This document shows, piece after piece, positions 25,197-32,571 of a stretch of 54,669 bases of DNA. The number at the start of each line of letters is the position of its first letter. The stretch's first letter is position 1. The translations under genes were made by a program, and so were the position numbers. The DNA lies in assembly GCA_050700385.1 (NCBI GenBank), contig JBOHGT010000437.1, positions 1 through 54,669 on the forward strand, given 5' to 3'. Below the pieces are notes generated by a model. The model saw only the letters and a program-made list of their open reading frames with translations, made no database searches and was not told the DNA's origin. This DNA is from WHSY01 sp050700385 (lineage in GTDB: Bacteria > Actinomycetota > Actinomycetes > Mycobacteriales > Pseudonocardiaceae).

Positions 25197-26377
25197 AAGA
25201 CCACCGCGTGCAAGCTGATCTCCGGGTGCATCGACCCGTCGGCCGTGCAGGTACGCAAGCCGCCCCGCGATGCGGACTCGTGGACCACCGCCGCCGCCAG
25301 CTCCTGGGTCGTCGCGCTGGACAACCTGTCCACGGTGCCCGAGTGGCTGTCGGACTCGCTGTGCCGCGCCAGCACCGGCGAGGGGGACGTGCGACGGCGG
25401 CTGTACACCGACGGGGAGCTGCACGTCATCGCCTTCCGTCGCGTGGTCGTCGCGAACGGCATCGACCTCGGCAGCCTGCGCGGTGACCTGGCCGACCGGC
25501 TCGTGACGGTCCAGCTGGACCGGATCGGTGATGAAGCGCGCCGCGAGGATGTGGAGGTCGCGTCGGAGTGGGCCACGCACACCCAGCGGTACTCGGGTCG
25601 CTGCTCGACCTCACGGCCCGGGTGCTGGCCAAGCTGCCCTCCGTGAGACTGGACAGCTACCCGCGGATGGCCGACTTCGGGCGGGTCCTGGCTGCGGTCG
25701 ACCGGGTGCTCGACACGACCGGGCTCGACACCTACCTCGGGTCGCGCGCCGAGCTGGCTGAGGACGCCGTGAGCGCCGACCCGGTACTGACTGCCCTGAC
25801 CACCAGGCTCGCGAAGGGTCACCCGGACGGGTGGCAAGGCATATCGGCAGAGCTGCTCGAGCGGATCACCCCGGCCGATCCGGAGTGGAAGCGTCCGAGG
25901 ACTGGCCCACCGCCCGGCAGCTCACCGTGGCCATCCGCCGCGACGCCCCGACACTGCGTCGGCTCGGCTGGACCATAGAAGAGCTACCCAAGGACCGCGA
26001 GCGCGGGCGGTGCGGTTCCAGCTCACCCTCCACCCAAGCAGAGAGAGGATGGGTCCGTCACTCGCAGCCTCCGCGACGCTCGCAACGTCGCTCGCACCGC
26101 GACGGCACAGCTGACCAGCGAGAACGGGTCCGCTGCGCGCGTCGCGAGCGATGCGAGCGACGGACCCATCCTCTCTCTGCCCGGTACCCCCCGCTGCGTG
26201 GACTGCGACCGGGTGCCGGGTGGGCGAGGTCGTGCCGTTCCCGGGTGCCGAGCCGGCCGAGCAGCAGCCGGTGGTGGACGCCGAGCTCGTCGACGACGAG
26301 TTCCGCGCAACGGGGTGCTGCGCTCCGACCTGATCGCGGTCCTCGACGAGCCGGCCGACGGCGGCCGTCGTGCCTAG
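25197..26377 (+). pseudogene. AAA+/helicase-type ATPase of an integrative element, 5'-truncated and multiply frameshifted
   Basis: The retained part starts at the P-loop residue Lys (KTTACKLISGCIDPS) and continues VRKPPRDADSWTTAAASSW and VVALDNLSTVPEWLSDSL (Walker B-like DN) to DLADRLVTVQLDRI. Homology then jumps frame three times: near 25570 (AHPAVLGSLLDLTARVLAKL), near 25895 (DWPTARQLTVAIRRDAPTLR) and near 26008 (towards FQLTPPPKQ). Each jump is explained by loss of one G or C. The natural end is a TAG at 26375-26377 after LIAVLDEPADGGRRA. The missing N-terminal half would include the rest of the Walker A motif. It cannot encode a functional protein. Confidence 0.75.
26038..26180. repeat. 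Long inverted repeat inside the ATPase remnant
   Basis: Arms 26038-26065 and 26153-26180 are 28 nt each and pair at 27 of 28 positions (outer sequence gcagagagaggatgggtccg). The 87-nt loop contains further gcgagcgacg-type pieces that could extend the structure. Transcribed RNA would form a very stable stem. It lies in the poorly conserved C-terminal coding part, so it may be a recently inserted palindromic repeat. Confidence 0.8.
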
Positions 26378-26417
26378 GGCGGGCCTAGAGCAGCCGGTGG
26401 GCATCCCTAGACCTAGA
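26373..26417. promoter_or_regulatory. Cluster of four CCTAG sites upstream of the XRE/TPR regulator
   Basis: CCTAGG at 26373-26378, CCTAGA at 26384-26389, CCTAG at 26406-26410 and CCTAGA at 26412-26417. CTAG is usually scarce in actinomycete DNA, so four in 45 bp stand out. They lie about 230 bp before the regulator start and could be its binding sites; this is inference only. The remaining DNA to 26647 shows no other clear motif. Confidence 0.35.
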
Positions 26418-26647
26418 GATCGCCATTCAACTCGGACCGCCGAAAAGGGCTGCATGGCGGCGATGTGCGCCCTGAGATCGCCGTACAGACGAGATGAGCA
26501 TGCCTGCCGATGGTATCCACGCGCCGATGCGAGCGGCGAGCAGCCGGCCACCCGGGACACGTTGCGTGTCACGGACACCGAGGGTGGCCGGGCCACGGCC
26601 GTGAGCATAGGGCGCTACGGTGCCCCCAGTCACGGGCAAGGGAGACG

Positions 26648-28042
26648 GTGAACACCATGAGCGACGACAAGCCCAAGCCGCGTAAGCCGCTGGCTCCGCT
26701 GGACCCGGCGTTGTTCGAACCACCGGAGATGCGCGCCGCGTTGGCCGCGTGCGACGTCACGGGCGTGTATCGGCGGCTGACCGGGGCGGGGGTCTCCCAG
26801 CACCAGATCGCGCGGCGCACGGGGCAGTCCCAGTCGGAGGTGTGCGAGATCGTCGCGGGCCGCCGGGTGCGTATGCGTGACGTGCTCGTGCGTATCTGCG
26901 ACGGGCTGGGGGTGCCGCGGTGGCTGATGGGCTTGTCGCACTACGGCCCCGACGGTCGCGGCTACGCTGGAAGTGTTGAAGGTGTTCCGGTCGCCGAGGC
27001 CCCGGAGGGCGCGAGTGAGGCGATGAAGCGTCGCGCTGTCGTGGGTGCGCTGTCGGTCGCGGTCATCGGTGAGCCGCTGCTGCGGTCCGGTGAGCAGCTG
27101 GTGGATCTGATCCTGTCCGCCGATGAGCCGCTGCCGTCGCGGCTGGAAATGCCCCACGTGCACATCGTCCGGTCGGCGATCGAGCGGCTGCGGGATCTGG
27201 CGCGCCAGTACGGTGGTCAGGCCGACCTGTTCGCCGCCGCGGTGAGGCAGTACACGAGGTGGCTTCATCTGCCGGGGACCGACGCGGTGAAGGCCCGGTT
27301 CGCGGCCGCCCTGTCCGAGTTGCACACCGAGACCGGGTGGTGCTGCTACGACGCCGGCGTCGACGGGCGTGGCTACTTCACCCGCGCGGCGCGGCTGGCC
27401 GACGGCGCCGGGGACGTCTTCGGGATCGTCAACGCGGCGTGGCACGCCGGGGCGACGATGGTCCGCGGCGGGCACCCCGATGACGCGCTCAAGTGTTTCC
27501 AACTCGGGCAGTTCCAGCTCATGGGGCACGCCAAGCCCAGGTCGGCGACGGTGGGCAGGGACGATCCCCGGACGCAGACCGTCGCCGCGTGGCTGCACCT
27601 GAACTCGGCGACCGCGTACGCCCTCATGGACTGCCCCGAGGAAGCCAAGAACTTCCTCGCCAAGGCGAGGGAGAACTGGGACCCCCCCGGCGTGTTCGAG
27701 CGCGCCGGTATCGATCGGGCGACTGCTGCGATCCAACTCGACATCGGTCGATTCGACACCGGGGAGCAGTTCGCGCAGTCGGCGGTGCGCACCTACGGCG
27801 ACGCGCACCGGCGGGGCCGGATCCTCGCCGATCTCACCCTGGCGGAACTGAACGTGCGGGCCGGGGAGCCCCGGGGGATTCCCTTGGCCCGCCACGCCAT
27901 CGACGGGGTGAGCACGTTGCTGTCTGCCGCGGCGCGGCGGGAGCGGCTCGTGCCGCTGGCCGACGCGTTGGATGGTCGGCCGGGTGGTGACGCCCGGGAG
28001 CTCGCCCGGGTGGCCCGGAAGGTCGCCGCGACACGGGCGTGA
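26648..28042 (+). CDS. XRE-type regulator with TPR-like sensor domain
   Basis: A 464-residue protein. The N-terminal helix-turn-helix reads GAGVSQHQIARRTGQSQSEVCEIV (about residues 40-65), followed by LGVPRWLMGLSHYG. The rest is an alpha-helical repeat region with TPR-like units such as PDDALKCFQLGQFQL and ATAYALMDCPEEAKNFLAKA. Proteins of this build are typical regulators of actinomycete integrative elements and secondary-metabolite loci and may sense peptides or protein partners through the TPR part. The frame is intact across 1.4 kb, unlike the genes around it. GTG at 26648 has aagggaga upstream at good spacing; ATG at 26657 is the alternative. It is similar to the broken regulator at 30104-31431. 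Confidence 0.8.
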   Translation: MNTMSDDKPKPRKPLAPLDPALFEPPEMRAALAACDVTGVYRRLTGAGVSQHQIARRTGQSQSEVCEIVAGRRVRMRDVLVRICDGLGVPRWLMGLSHYGPDGRGYAGSVEGVPVAEAPEGASEAMKRRAVVGALSVAVIGEPLLRSGEQLVDLILSADEPLPSRLEMPHVHIVRSAIERLRDLARQYGGQADLFAAAVRQYTRWLHLPGTDAVKARFAAALSELHTETGWCCYDAGVDGRGYFTRAARLADGAGDVFGIVNAAWHAGATMVRGGHPDDALKCFQLGQFQLMGHAKPRSATVGRDDPRTQTVAAWLHLNSATAYALMDCPEEAKNFLAKARENWDPPGVFERAGIDRATAAIQLDIGRFDTGEQFAQSAVRTYGDAHRRGRILADLTLAELNVRAGEPRGIPLARHAIDGVSTLLSAAARRERLVPLADALDGRPGGDARELARVARKVAATRA

Positions 28043-28082
28043 CGACGGGTTATGACTCTGCCGTAGTGGCGGCGTAAACCGG

Positions 28083-28113
28083 ACTTCATGCATCCCCTAC
28101 TTCATGCATCCCC
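28083..28113. repeat. Direct repeat of 15 bp, period 16
   Basis: The unit acttcatgcatcccc occurs at 28083-28097 and 28099-28113, separated by one base. It spans the 3' end of the decayed minus-strand gene and the gap after the XRE/TPR regulator, and includes the palindrome ATGCAT. It could be a recombination footprint or a slippage duplication; no function is evident. Confidence 0.6.
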
Positions 28114-28980
28114 CCGCACGTAGACCTCCTATGCCACACACGTCCCGGGTGGGACGCACGAAGATCCCCGCGTCGGGGCTGTAGCCCGCATAGGCATCGG
28201 GCATCCCTGGCGGGTTCGCCGATCGTGATAACCGGCGGGACGGTGAGTGTCCCTGGGAACTGCCGCTCGGCGAGCGTGTGCCAGATCGCGGTGAGCCCAG
28301 GCCAGGTCGCGGTCGCTGCCCGGGTCGGCGGGTGTGGCACGACCCACCATTCCGGCGGACGTACCCGAAGTACGCGGCGTCGTCGAGGTCGCCGGAGTCG
28401 CCCTCGGGGCAGGGCACGTCGGCGCCGGCGCGCCGCGCCAACGCGAACAACGTGCCTTGCCGTGCGGCGTAGCAGGCTCGCCGCTGCGCATCGACGTAGC
28501 GGCGCGCGGCGGGGCTGTCGGGCAGCGCGGCCGCGAGCGCGGCGAGCGCGACCGACCACCGTTCGAGGTAGAGGTGGGCGTGACCCTGGCGGCAGCTCGG
28601 CGAGAACTGCCGGTGCCGGGCGACATGGCGCTGCTGCTCGGCGGGCTCGCCCGACGCGGCGCGATAGGCGTCGATGGCGGCCGGGTAGGCCTTGTCGAGA
28701 TCGTCGAACTCGCGGAGCCGGCGGATCTCGGCCTCGATCGCTAGCACGCGGTCGCGGCGCTGGCCGTCGCGCGTCCGCCAGGCGGTGAGGTCGTCGGCGT
28801 CGGCCACTGGTCGGCGTGACCGTCGGCGTCGATCTCGCCGAGACTGGCCGTCAGAGCGCGGATCCGATCCGCGCTGGCGGGCGAAAGGTCATCGGGCGGG
28901 GTGCTCACAGCTGGCTGGTCTCCTCGGTTGGGTAGGTCGGGCGGTCGCCGCAGCAGCCGGCGCAGCAACGGCCGGGTCAC
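28097..28980 (-). pseudogene. Hypothetical protein of the integrative element, with several frameshifts
   Basis: I do not recognise the family. Reading leftwards from a GTG at 28980 (after acaggag), the sequence gives TRPLLRRLLRRPPDLPNR and PASADRIRALTASLGEIDADG, then in a second frame from 28807 ADADDLTAWRTRDGQRRDRV, EAEIRRLREFDDLDKAYPAAI and ARRYVDAQRRACYAARQGTL, then in a third frame EWWVVPHPPTRAATATW and TLTVPPVITIGEP, and again in the second frame PDAYAGYSPDAGIFVRPTRD. The pieces join smoothly if about three single bases were lost, so this is one decayed gene of about 290 codons, or two overlapping genes (28980 to 28741 and 28807 to 28097). Confidence 0.5.
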
Positions 28981-29052
28981 GGCGCGCTCCTGTCCGGCGC
29001 CGCGAGGTGGCAGGTGGGGCAGCGCAGGACTCGGTCGCGGCCGGCGAGCAGG
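28977..29052 (-). pseudogene. 3' fragment of a zinc-ribbon protein at the element edge
   Basis: About 25 codons read LLAGRDRVLRCPTCHLAAPD with a CxxCH pair and end in a TGA overlapping the GTG of the next gene (GTGA at 28980-28977). The 5' part is cut off where mccB-like homology resumes. Overlapping small genes of this kind are common in actinomycete integrative elements. Confidence 0.4.
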
Positions 29053-29766
29053 GAGCTCGGCGACATCGTGCTGCTCTCGGCCGATCGTCCGGCGGAGGTC
29101 CACTCCTGGACGAACGCGGCGTGTCTCGCCGCCAGGAGCCCGTTCAGCACCGCTGGTTACATCGAGGGCCACGGATGCGTCGGTCCGATACTGCATGTGC
29201 CGGACACGCCGTGCTTCGAGTGCATCCGCTTGTCAGCGCAGGCGCTGCCCGACCAGCAGCTGACGCCAGAGTCGGTGGAGGTGGCTGCGACAGAGCTGAA
29301 CCCCGGCTGGCAGGCACCGAGCTACGGCCCCCTGAACGCACTCGTGGCCGCGATCCAGGCCAACGAGGCGATTCGCTGGCTGCTCGGAACACGCACGGCA
29401 ACAGTCGGAAGGCGGTTGTTGATCGATTCACGGTCCTACGACATCACCTGGGAAGATTTCGAGATCAGCGATAAATGCGACGCGTGTGGTCGTACGTCGT
29501 CGGATGCGTCGGTGTGGGACCGGATCGCCGCGCAGTATCAAGAGGAGCGGGAGACACATTCGTTCAACGCCGTGCTCCTCGACGACCTGATACCAGAGCT
29601 GCTTCCACATGCCGGTGGTCATCAGCGCGTCGCAGATGTCGGAGCCGGCGCCGGGCAGATCACGGCTCGACTGTTGGCACGTGGCTGCGAGGTAGATGCG
29701 TCACGCTCCAGTTCATCCGTCCACTGCATCGCAACGCTGTCCTCGAGATGTGTTTCGAGTCCTTGA
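29053..29766 (+). pseudogene. mccB: MccB-like ligase, 3' part of the E1 domain plus start of a C-terminal methyltransferase domain
   Basis: Homology resumes with ELGDIVLLSADRPAEVHSW (MccB: IWVVSADHPFNLINW), then TAGYIEGHGCVGPILHVP, a zinc-type PCFEC, SYGPLNALVAAIQANEAIRW and a second zinc pair CDACG, as in the MccB C-terminal lobe. After this the protein continues SVWDRIAAQYQEERETHSF and VADVGAGAGQITARLL, a SAM-binding motif I, so the ligase had a fused methyltransferase domain. Bacillus amyloliquefaciens and Yersinia MccB proteins carry such a domain, which transfers a carboxymethyl group to the cytosine of the peptide-nucleotide. Homology stops near residue motif GCEVDA (29699) and the frame then runs on meaninglessly to 29766. 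Confidence 0.78.
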
Positions 29767-30032
29767 AACCGGGTGGATGCCTGCTGCTTGGGGAGAAGAT
29801 CCTCTCGGACAGCTCCACGCTGAGCCGCATCTACATCGAGCGGTACCATGAATTCAAGCGGCGCAACGGCTACAGTAGGACAGAGATCGCGCGCAAGCGC
29901 GAGGCGCTGGAGAACGTGCTCGTACCCTATCGGGACTCCGAGAACCGTACTGTGCTCGCCAAAGCTGGGTTCAACCTCATCGATCAGATCTTCCGCTGGT
30001 ACAACTTCGCCGTTTACAGTACCTGGCTGTGA
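29700..30032 (+). pseudogene. mccS: CmoA/MccS-like carboxy-SAM synthase, 3' fragment
   Basis: 110 codons without a start. VTLQFIRPLHRNAVLEMC, SLKPGGCLLLGEKI, YHEFKRRNGYSRTEI and KREALENVLVPYRDSENR match in order the C-terminal half of CmoA (FTLQFLEPSERQALL; HHDFKRANGYSELEIS; KRSMLENV), the enzyme that makes carboxy-S-adenosylmethionine from SAM and prephenate. In known microcin C relatives a CmoA-like MccS supplies carboxy-SAM to the MccB methyltransferase domain. The 5' half is missing. The preceding SAM motif (VADVGAGAGQIT) does not look like CmoA, so a deletion probably joined the mccB methyltransferase domain to the end of an adjacent mccS gene. Confidence 0.75.
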
Positions 30033-30050
30033 AGACGTGACACGCGTCTT
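30032..30050 (+). terminator. Small hairpin overlapping the stop of the CmoA-like fragment
   Basis: Stem aagacg with cgtctt, loop of 7 nt, starting inside the TGA stop codon. The convergent regulator remnant ends at 30104. It is a weak terminator candidate. Confidence 0.4.
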
Positions 30051-30103
30051 AGGCTCGCCGTGGTGGGCGGCACCGGTGCCGGGCCATCACCACCGGTCAC
30101 ACG

Positions 30104-31431
30104 TCATGCGGAGGCGGCAGCCACCCGGCGGGCCCGCTGCGACAGCTCCCGGGCGTCACCACCGGGTCGGGCGTCGAGCGCATCGGCCAGCGGCACGAGC
30201 CGCTGACGAGCGCGCACCGAGCGCAGCCGGGCCACACCGTTGATCGCCTGATCGGCGAGTTGCAGCCCGCGCGGCTCCCCGGTCTGCACATGAATCGTCG
30301 CCCGGAGGATCCCCGCGAAGGTGTCGACCGGCCGCTGCCGACCGGGGCCATTGATCGACGCCGTGCACCGTTCCGCAACCTTGAGGCGACCCAGCGCCGC
30401 CTGCACCAGCGCGGTCTGGTAGTCCCAGTCGGCGCGCTCGTAGGCGTTGGATGGCTGCCAACTGTCCCGCGCCCTGGCCAGTTGGTCGGCAGCCTGCCCA
30501 TGCCCCATGTCGGCCAACGCATGCGCTGAGAGCGCGTGCAGCCAGGCGACCAACTTTGCATCACCATGCGGACCCAGCATGACCTGTGCAATCTGGTAGA
30601 ACTGCATGGCATCGTTCGGGTGACCACGCCACCAGTCGACAAGACCGACATAGCGCAGCGCGCTCGCCGTGTGGAAGTTGTCGCCCACATGGTGGGCGAG
30701 GTCGACGGCCTCCCGGTAGTGCCACATGGCGTGCCGGTACATGCCGGAGTCGAGCAGCACCATCCGGCCAGCTCGTGCAGGTCGGCCAGCTCCGAACCCA
30801 GCGATTGCGTGACGGCCTCCGTTGCGGGCACCTGGGTGAGCTCACGGTAGTGTGCAGCAACCGTGATGGCGTTGCGGGCCTGCCCGCCGAACGCCCGTGC
30901 CGAGGTACGCAGTTGCTCGGTCGCGGCGCTGATCTCGGCGACATCGGCCATGCCGAGCCGGGACGGGAGCGGGCCACCGCCCGGATGCGCGATCTTCCCC
31001 GCGAGCGTACCGACAATCACCTGACCGAATGCGACCAGACTGCCGAGCGCGACAGCGTCTCTCCGCAACATGTCGTCGCTCACCTCCTGCGCTACCCCCG
31101 GCCGTGGTCCCTCCGGCCCAGCGTAGGTGCCGTTCGGACCGTAGAAGGAGAGGCCCATCCGCTCCCGCGGCACCCCCAGGCCTACGGCGATGCGCGCCAG
31201 CAGCTTGTAGGAGCCCACCTGCCGGTCCTCGAGCACGATGTCGGAGACCTCCGACTGGCTCTGCCCGGTGCGGCGCGCGATCCGCCGCTGGCTGATCCCG
31301 ACCTGCGTGAGCAGCCGGTAGACGGCGCCGATGTCCTGGACTGCGAGGACGGCGCGCATATCGGGTCGATGCCAGATAGCCGGGTCAGGGGGGCGGTTCG
31401 TCTCCAAGCACTTCCCCCTGCTCGACGACAT
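30104..31431 (-). pseudogene. XRE/TPR regulator, second copy, with a single frameshift
   Basis: The N-terminal part (from 31431) reads QVGISQRRIARRTGQSQSEV, LGVPRERMGLSFYG and ELADLHELAGWCC. Homology then continues in another frame from 30763: DSGMYRHAMWHYREAVDLAHH, WWRGHPNDAMQFYQIAQVML and GEPRGLQLADQAINGVARL, to the stop at 30104. Adding one base near 30762 (CC followed by TTC rather than TC) restores a protein of about 440 residues. It is a paralogue of the intact regulator at 26648-28042, with the same order of HTH and TPR-like helices. The pair flanks the mccB/mccS remnants, convergent with them. Sequencing error at one base is an alternative to true inactivation. Confidence 0.75.
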
Positions 31432-31507
31432 CGAGCCGCCCTTCCCGCTCTGACGGGCGGCATCGCCGCGCCGCAGGACGAGGTGGCCCAGGCGTCGGCA
31501 CCCTCCT

Positions 31508-31957
31508 TCAGGTCAGTTGGCGGCTGAAGTGGAACGAGGAGACCCGCATGTGCTCGCGGAAGTAGAAGCGGTGCGCACCGGCCCGCTGCACGCCGGAGTC
31601 GAGATCGAGCACCGAGCACCCTGCGGCCCGTGCCCGGTCGGTCAGCTCGGTCAGCAGCGCCGCGCCCACGCCGCGCCCACGCCGCGCCCACGCCGCGACC
31701 CCTCGCGTCCTCGGCCGTGACGAGGTCGTTGACGTAGAGCTTGCGGTTGAAGGCCGTGGTGGCGACGAGCGCCAGCCCGCGACGCCGACGCAGCGCTGGT
31801 CGTCGTAGGCGGCCAGGAAACGCAATCCCTGCGGGTGCCCAGCAGCGTAGATCGCGGCCAGCGACTCGGCGGACAGGTGCTGCCGGAGCTGGACGAGCAC
31901 CGGGAACACGTCGGCTTGCAGTCGGGAGTCATCGGGCTCGACGTCCTCGAGACGCAT
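31508..31957 (-). CDS. GNAT-family N-acetyltransferase with two compensating frameshifts
   Basis: About 149 codons in one open frame. The N-terminal part (LRQHLSAESLAAIYAAGHP; LRFLAAYDDQRCVGVAGWR) and the C-terminal part (RGRGVGAALLTELTDRARAA; LDLDSGVQRAGAHRFYFREH) are clear GNAT sequence, with RGRGVGAA as the acetyl-CoA loop. The middle 25-30 residues are scrambled; the proper sequence (LVATTAFNRKLYVNDLVTAE) lies in another frame. A lost base after VAGWR opens the shift and two extra copies of an 11-bp repeat (31661-31693) close it again. The product may fold poorly. The ATG overlaps the DedA-type stop by 1 nt (TGATG). Substrate unknown. Confidence 0.7.
   Translation of the reverse strand: MRLEDVEPDDSRLQADVFPVLVQLRQHLSAESLAAIYAAGHPQGLRFLAAYDDQRCVGVAGWRSSPPRPSTASSTSTTSSRPRTRGVAAWARRGRGVGAALLTELTDRARAAGCSVLDLDSGVQRAGAHRFYFREHMRVSSFHFSRQLT
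31661..31693. repeat. Three tandem copies of an 11-bp unit within the GNAT gene
   Basis: The unit cgcgcccacgc is repeated three times and followed by a partial fourth copy (cgcg). A unit length that is not a multiple of three means that copy-number changes shift the reading frame. It encodes the start of the acetyl-CoA loop. Confidence 0.9.
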
Positions 31958-32571
31958 CAGCTGCCCCCGGCAATCCAGAGGCTCGCGGCGATGGCGATCA
32001 CGACGGCGAAGACCACCAGGCCACTCGGCGCTCCTATACCCAAGGAACCTGCCACCGCGTAGAGCAACGCGGCGGGAATTGAGCCGGCAGTTGCGGCTAC
32101 TGTCGTGCGAACCGATCCGAGGGACGACGCCCCGGCAACCACCGCGACGGTCTCGGCGAGGAGCGGCACCGGACGGGTGGCGGTCACGGCCAGTAAACCC
32201 CACCGGCGCACGAGACGGTCGGCCCGATCCCGTTCCGTCTCCGAGCAGACCGATCGCAGTAGTGGCGGACCGCCCCAACGGCCTAGGCCGTAGCCGGCCA
32301 GCGCGCTTCCCACACCACCCAGCAGCGACAGTGCCGTCCCGACGGCGACCCCGAAGAGCGCCCCGTGGACGACCATGACCAGGCTGGAGGGAACCGGGAG
32401 CACGACATCGGCGACCAGCAGCCCGACTCCCGCCACCCCGGCAAGCAGGCCACCTCCGGGCAGCCACGACGCGGGATCGTCGAGCAGCGGCGGGGAGAAC
32501 GCCTCGGCGACGAGGAAGGAGGCCAGGAACACTACCAGCACCCCGAAGACGAGGATGAGATAGCGGGTCAC
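31957..32571 (-). CDS. DedA/VTT-type membrane protein
   Basis: A 204-residue protein with about five hydrophobic segments. It has the features of the SNARE-associated/VTT family: LPVPSSLVMVVHGALFGVAVG followed by GYGLGRWGG and an amphipathic AVTATRPVPLLAETVAV re-entrant region. DedA proteins act in undecaprenyl-phosphate or lipid recycling and membrane homeostasis. The start is a GTG at 32571 that overlaps the stop of the VioB-like gene by 4 nt, and its stop overlaps the GNAT start, so it sits in the middle of a coupled chain of genes. Its role in this operon is unknown. Confidence 0.75.
   Translation of the reverse strand: MTRYLILVFGVLVVFLASFLVAEAFSPPLLDDPASWLPGGGLLAGVAGVGLLVADVVLPVPSSLVMVVHGALFGVAVGTALSLLGGVGSALAGYGLGRWGGPPLLRSVCSETERDRADRLVRRWGLLAVTATRPVPLLAETVAVVAGASSLGSVRTTVAATAGSIPAALLYAVAGSLGIGAPSGLVVFAVVIAIAASLWIAGGS

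Larger units (their letters stand above)
25196..29052. mobile_element. Degraded integrative-element fragment inserted in the mccB-like gene
   Basis: About 3.86 kb separates two halves of one E1-type gene. The block starts inside a replication-type ATPase gene (its P-loop is cut) and ends inside a zinc-ribbon gene on the other strand, so both edges are truncated genes. Contents: ATPase pseudogene (+), XRE/TPR regulator (+), a decayed hypothetical gene (-) and a zinc-ribbon fragment (-). This cargo resembles actinomycete integrative and conjugative elements (pSAM2/SLP1-like). No integrase, terminal inverted repeat or convincing target duplication was found, so it may have arrived by rearrangement. 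The edges are estimated from where homology is lost, to within about 10 bp. Confidence 0.7.

Noticed and set aside
25190..29060. Target-site duplication (gctcg-type) at the edges of the inserted block
   Set aside because: The short matches do not restore the mccB reading frame when collapsed and are expected by chance in this composition.
29475..30032. 185-residue frame as an intact methyltransferase gene
   Set aside because: Only the part from 29700 has homology; the first 75 residues are an out-of-frame reading of the MccB-like gene and its methyltransferase domain.
31661..31693. The 11-bp tandem repeat as a CRISPR-like or iteron array
   Set aside because: Units are contiguous without spacers, lie inside a coding region and number only three.
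31508..31957. GNAT gene as a microcin C immunity acetyltransferase (MccE-like)
   Set aside because: It is the last gene of a different coupled operon and is separated from the mccB/mccS remnant by a convergent regulator. No feature ties it to aminoacyl-nucleotide substrates.
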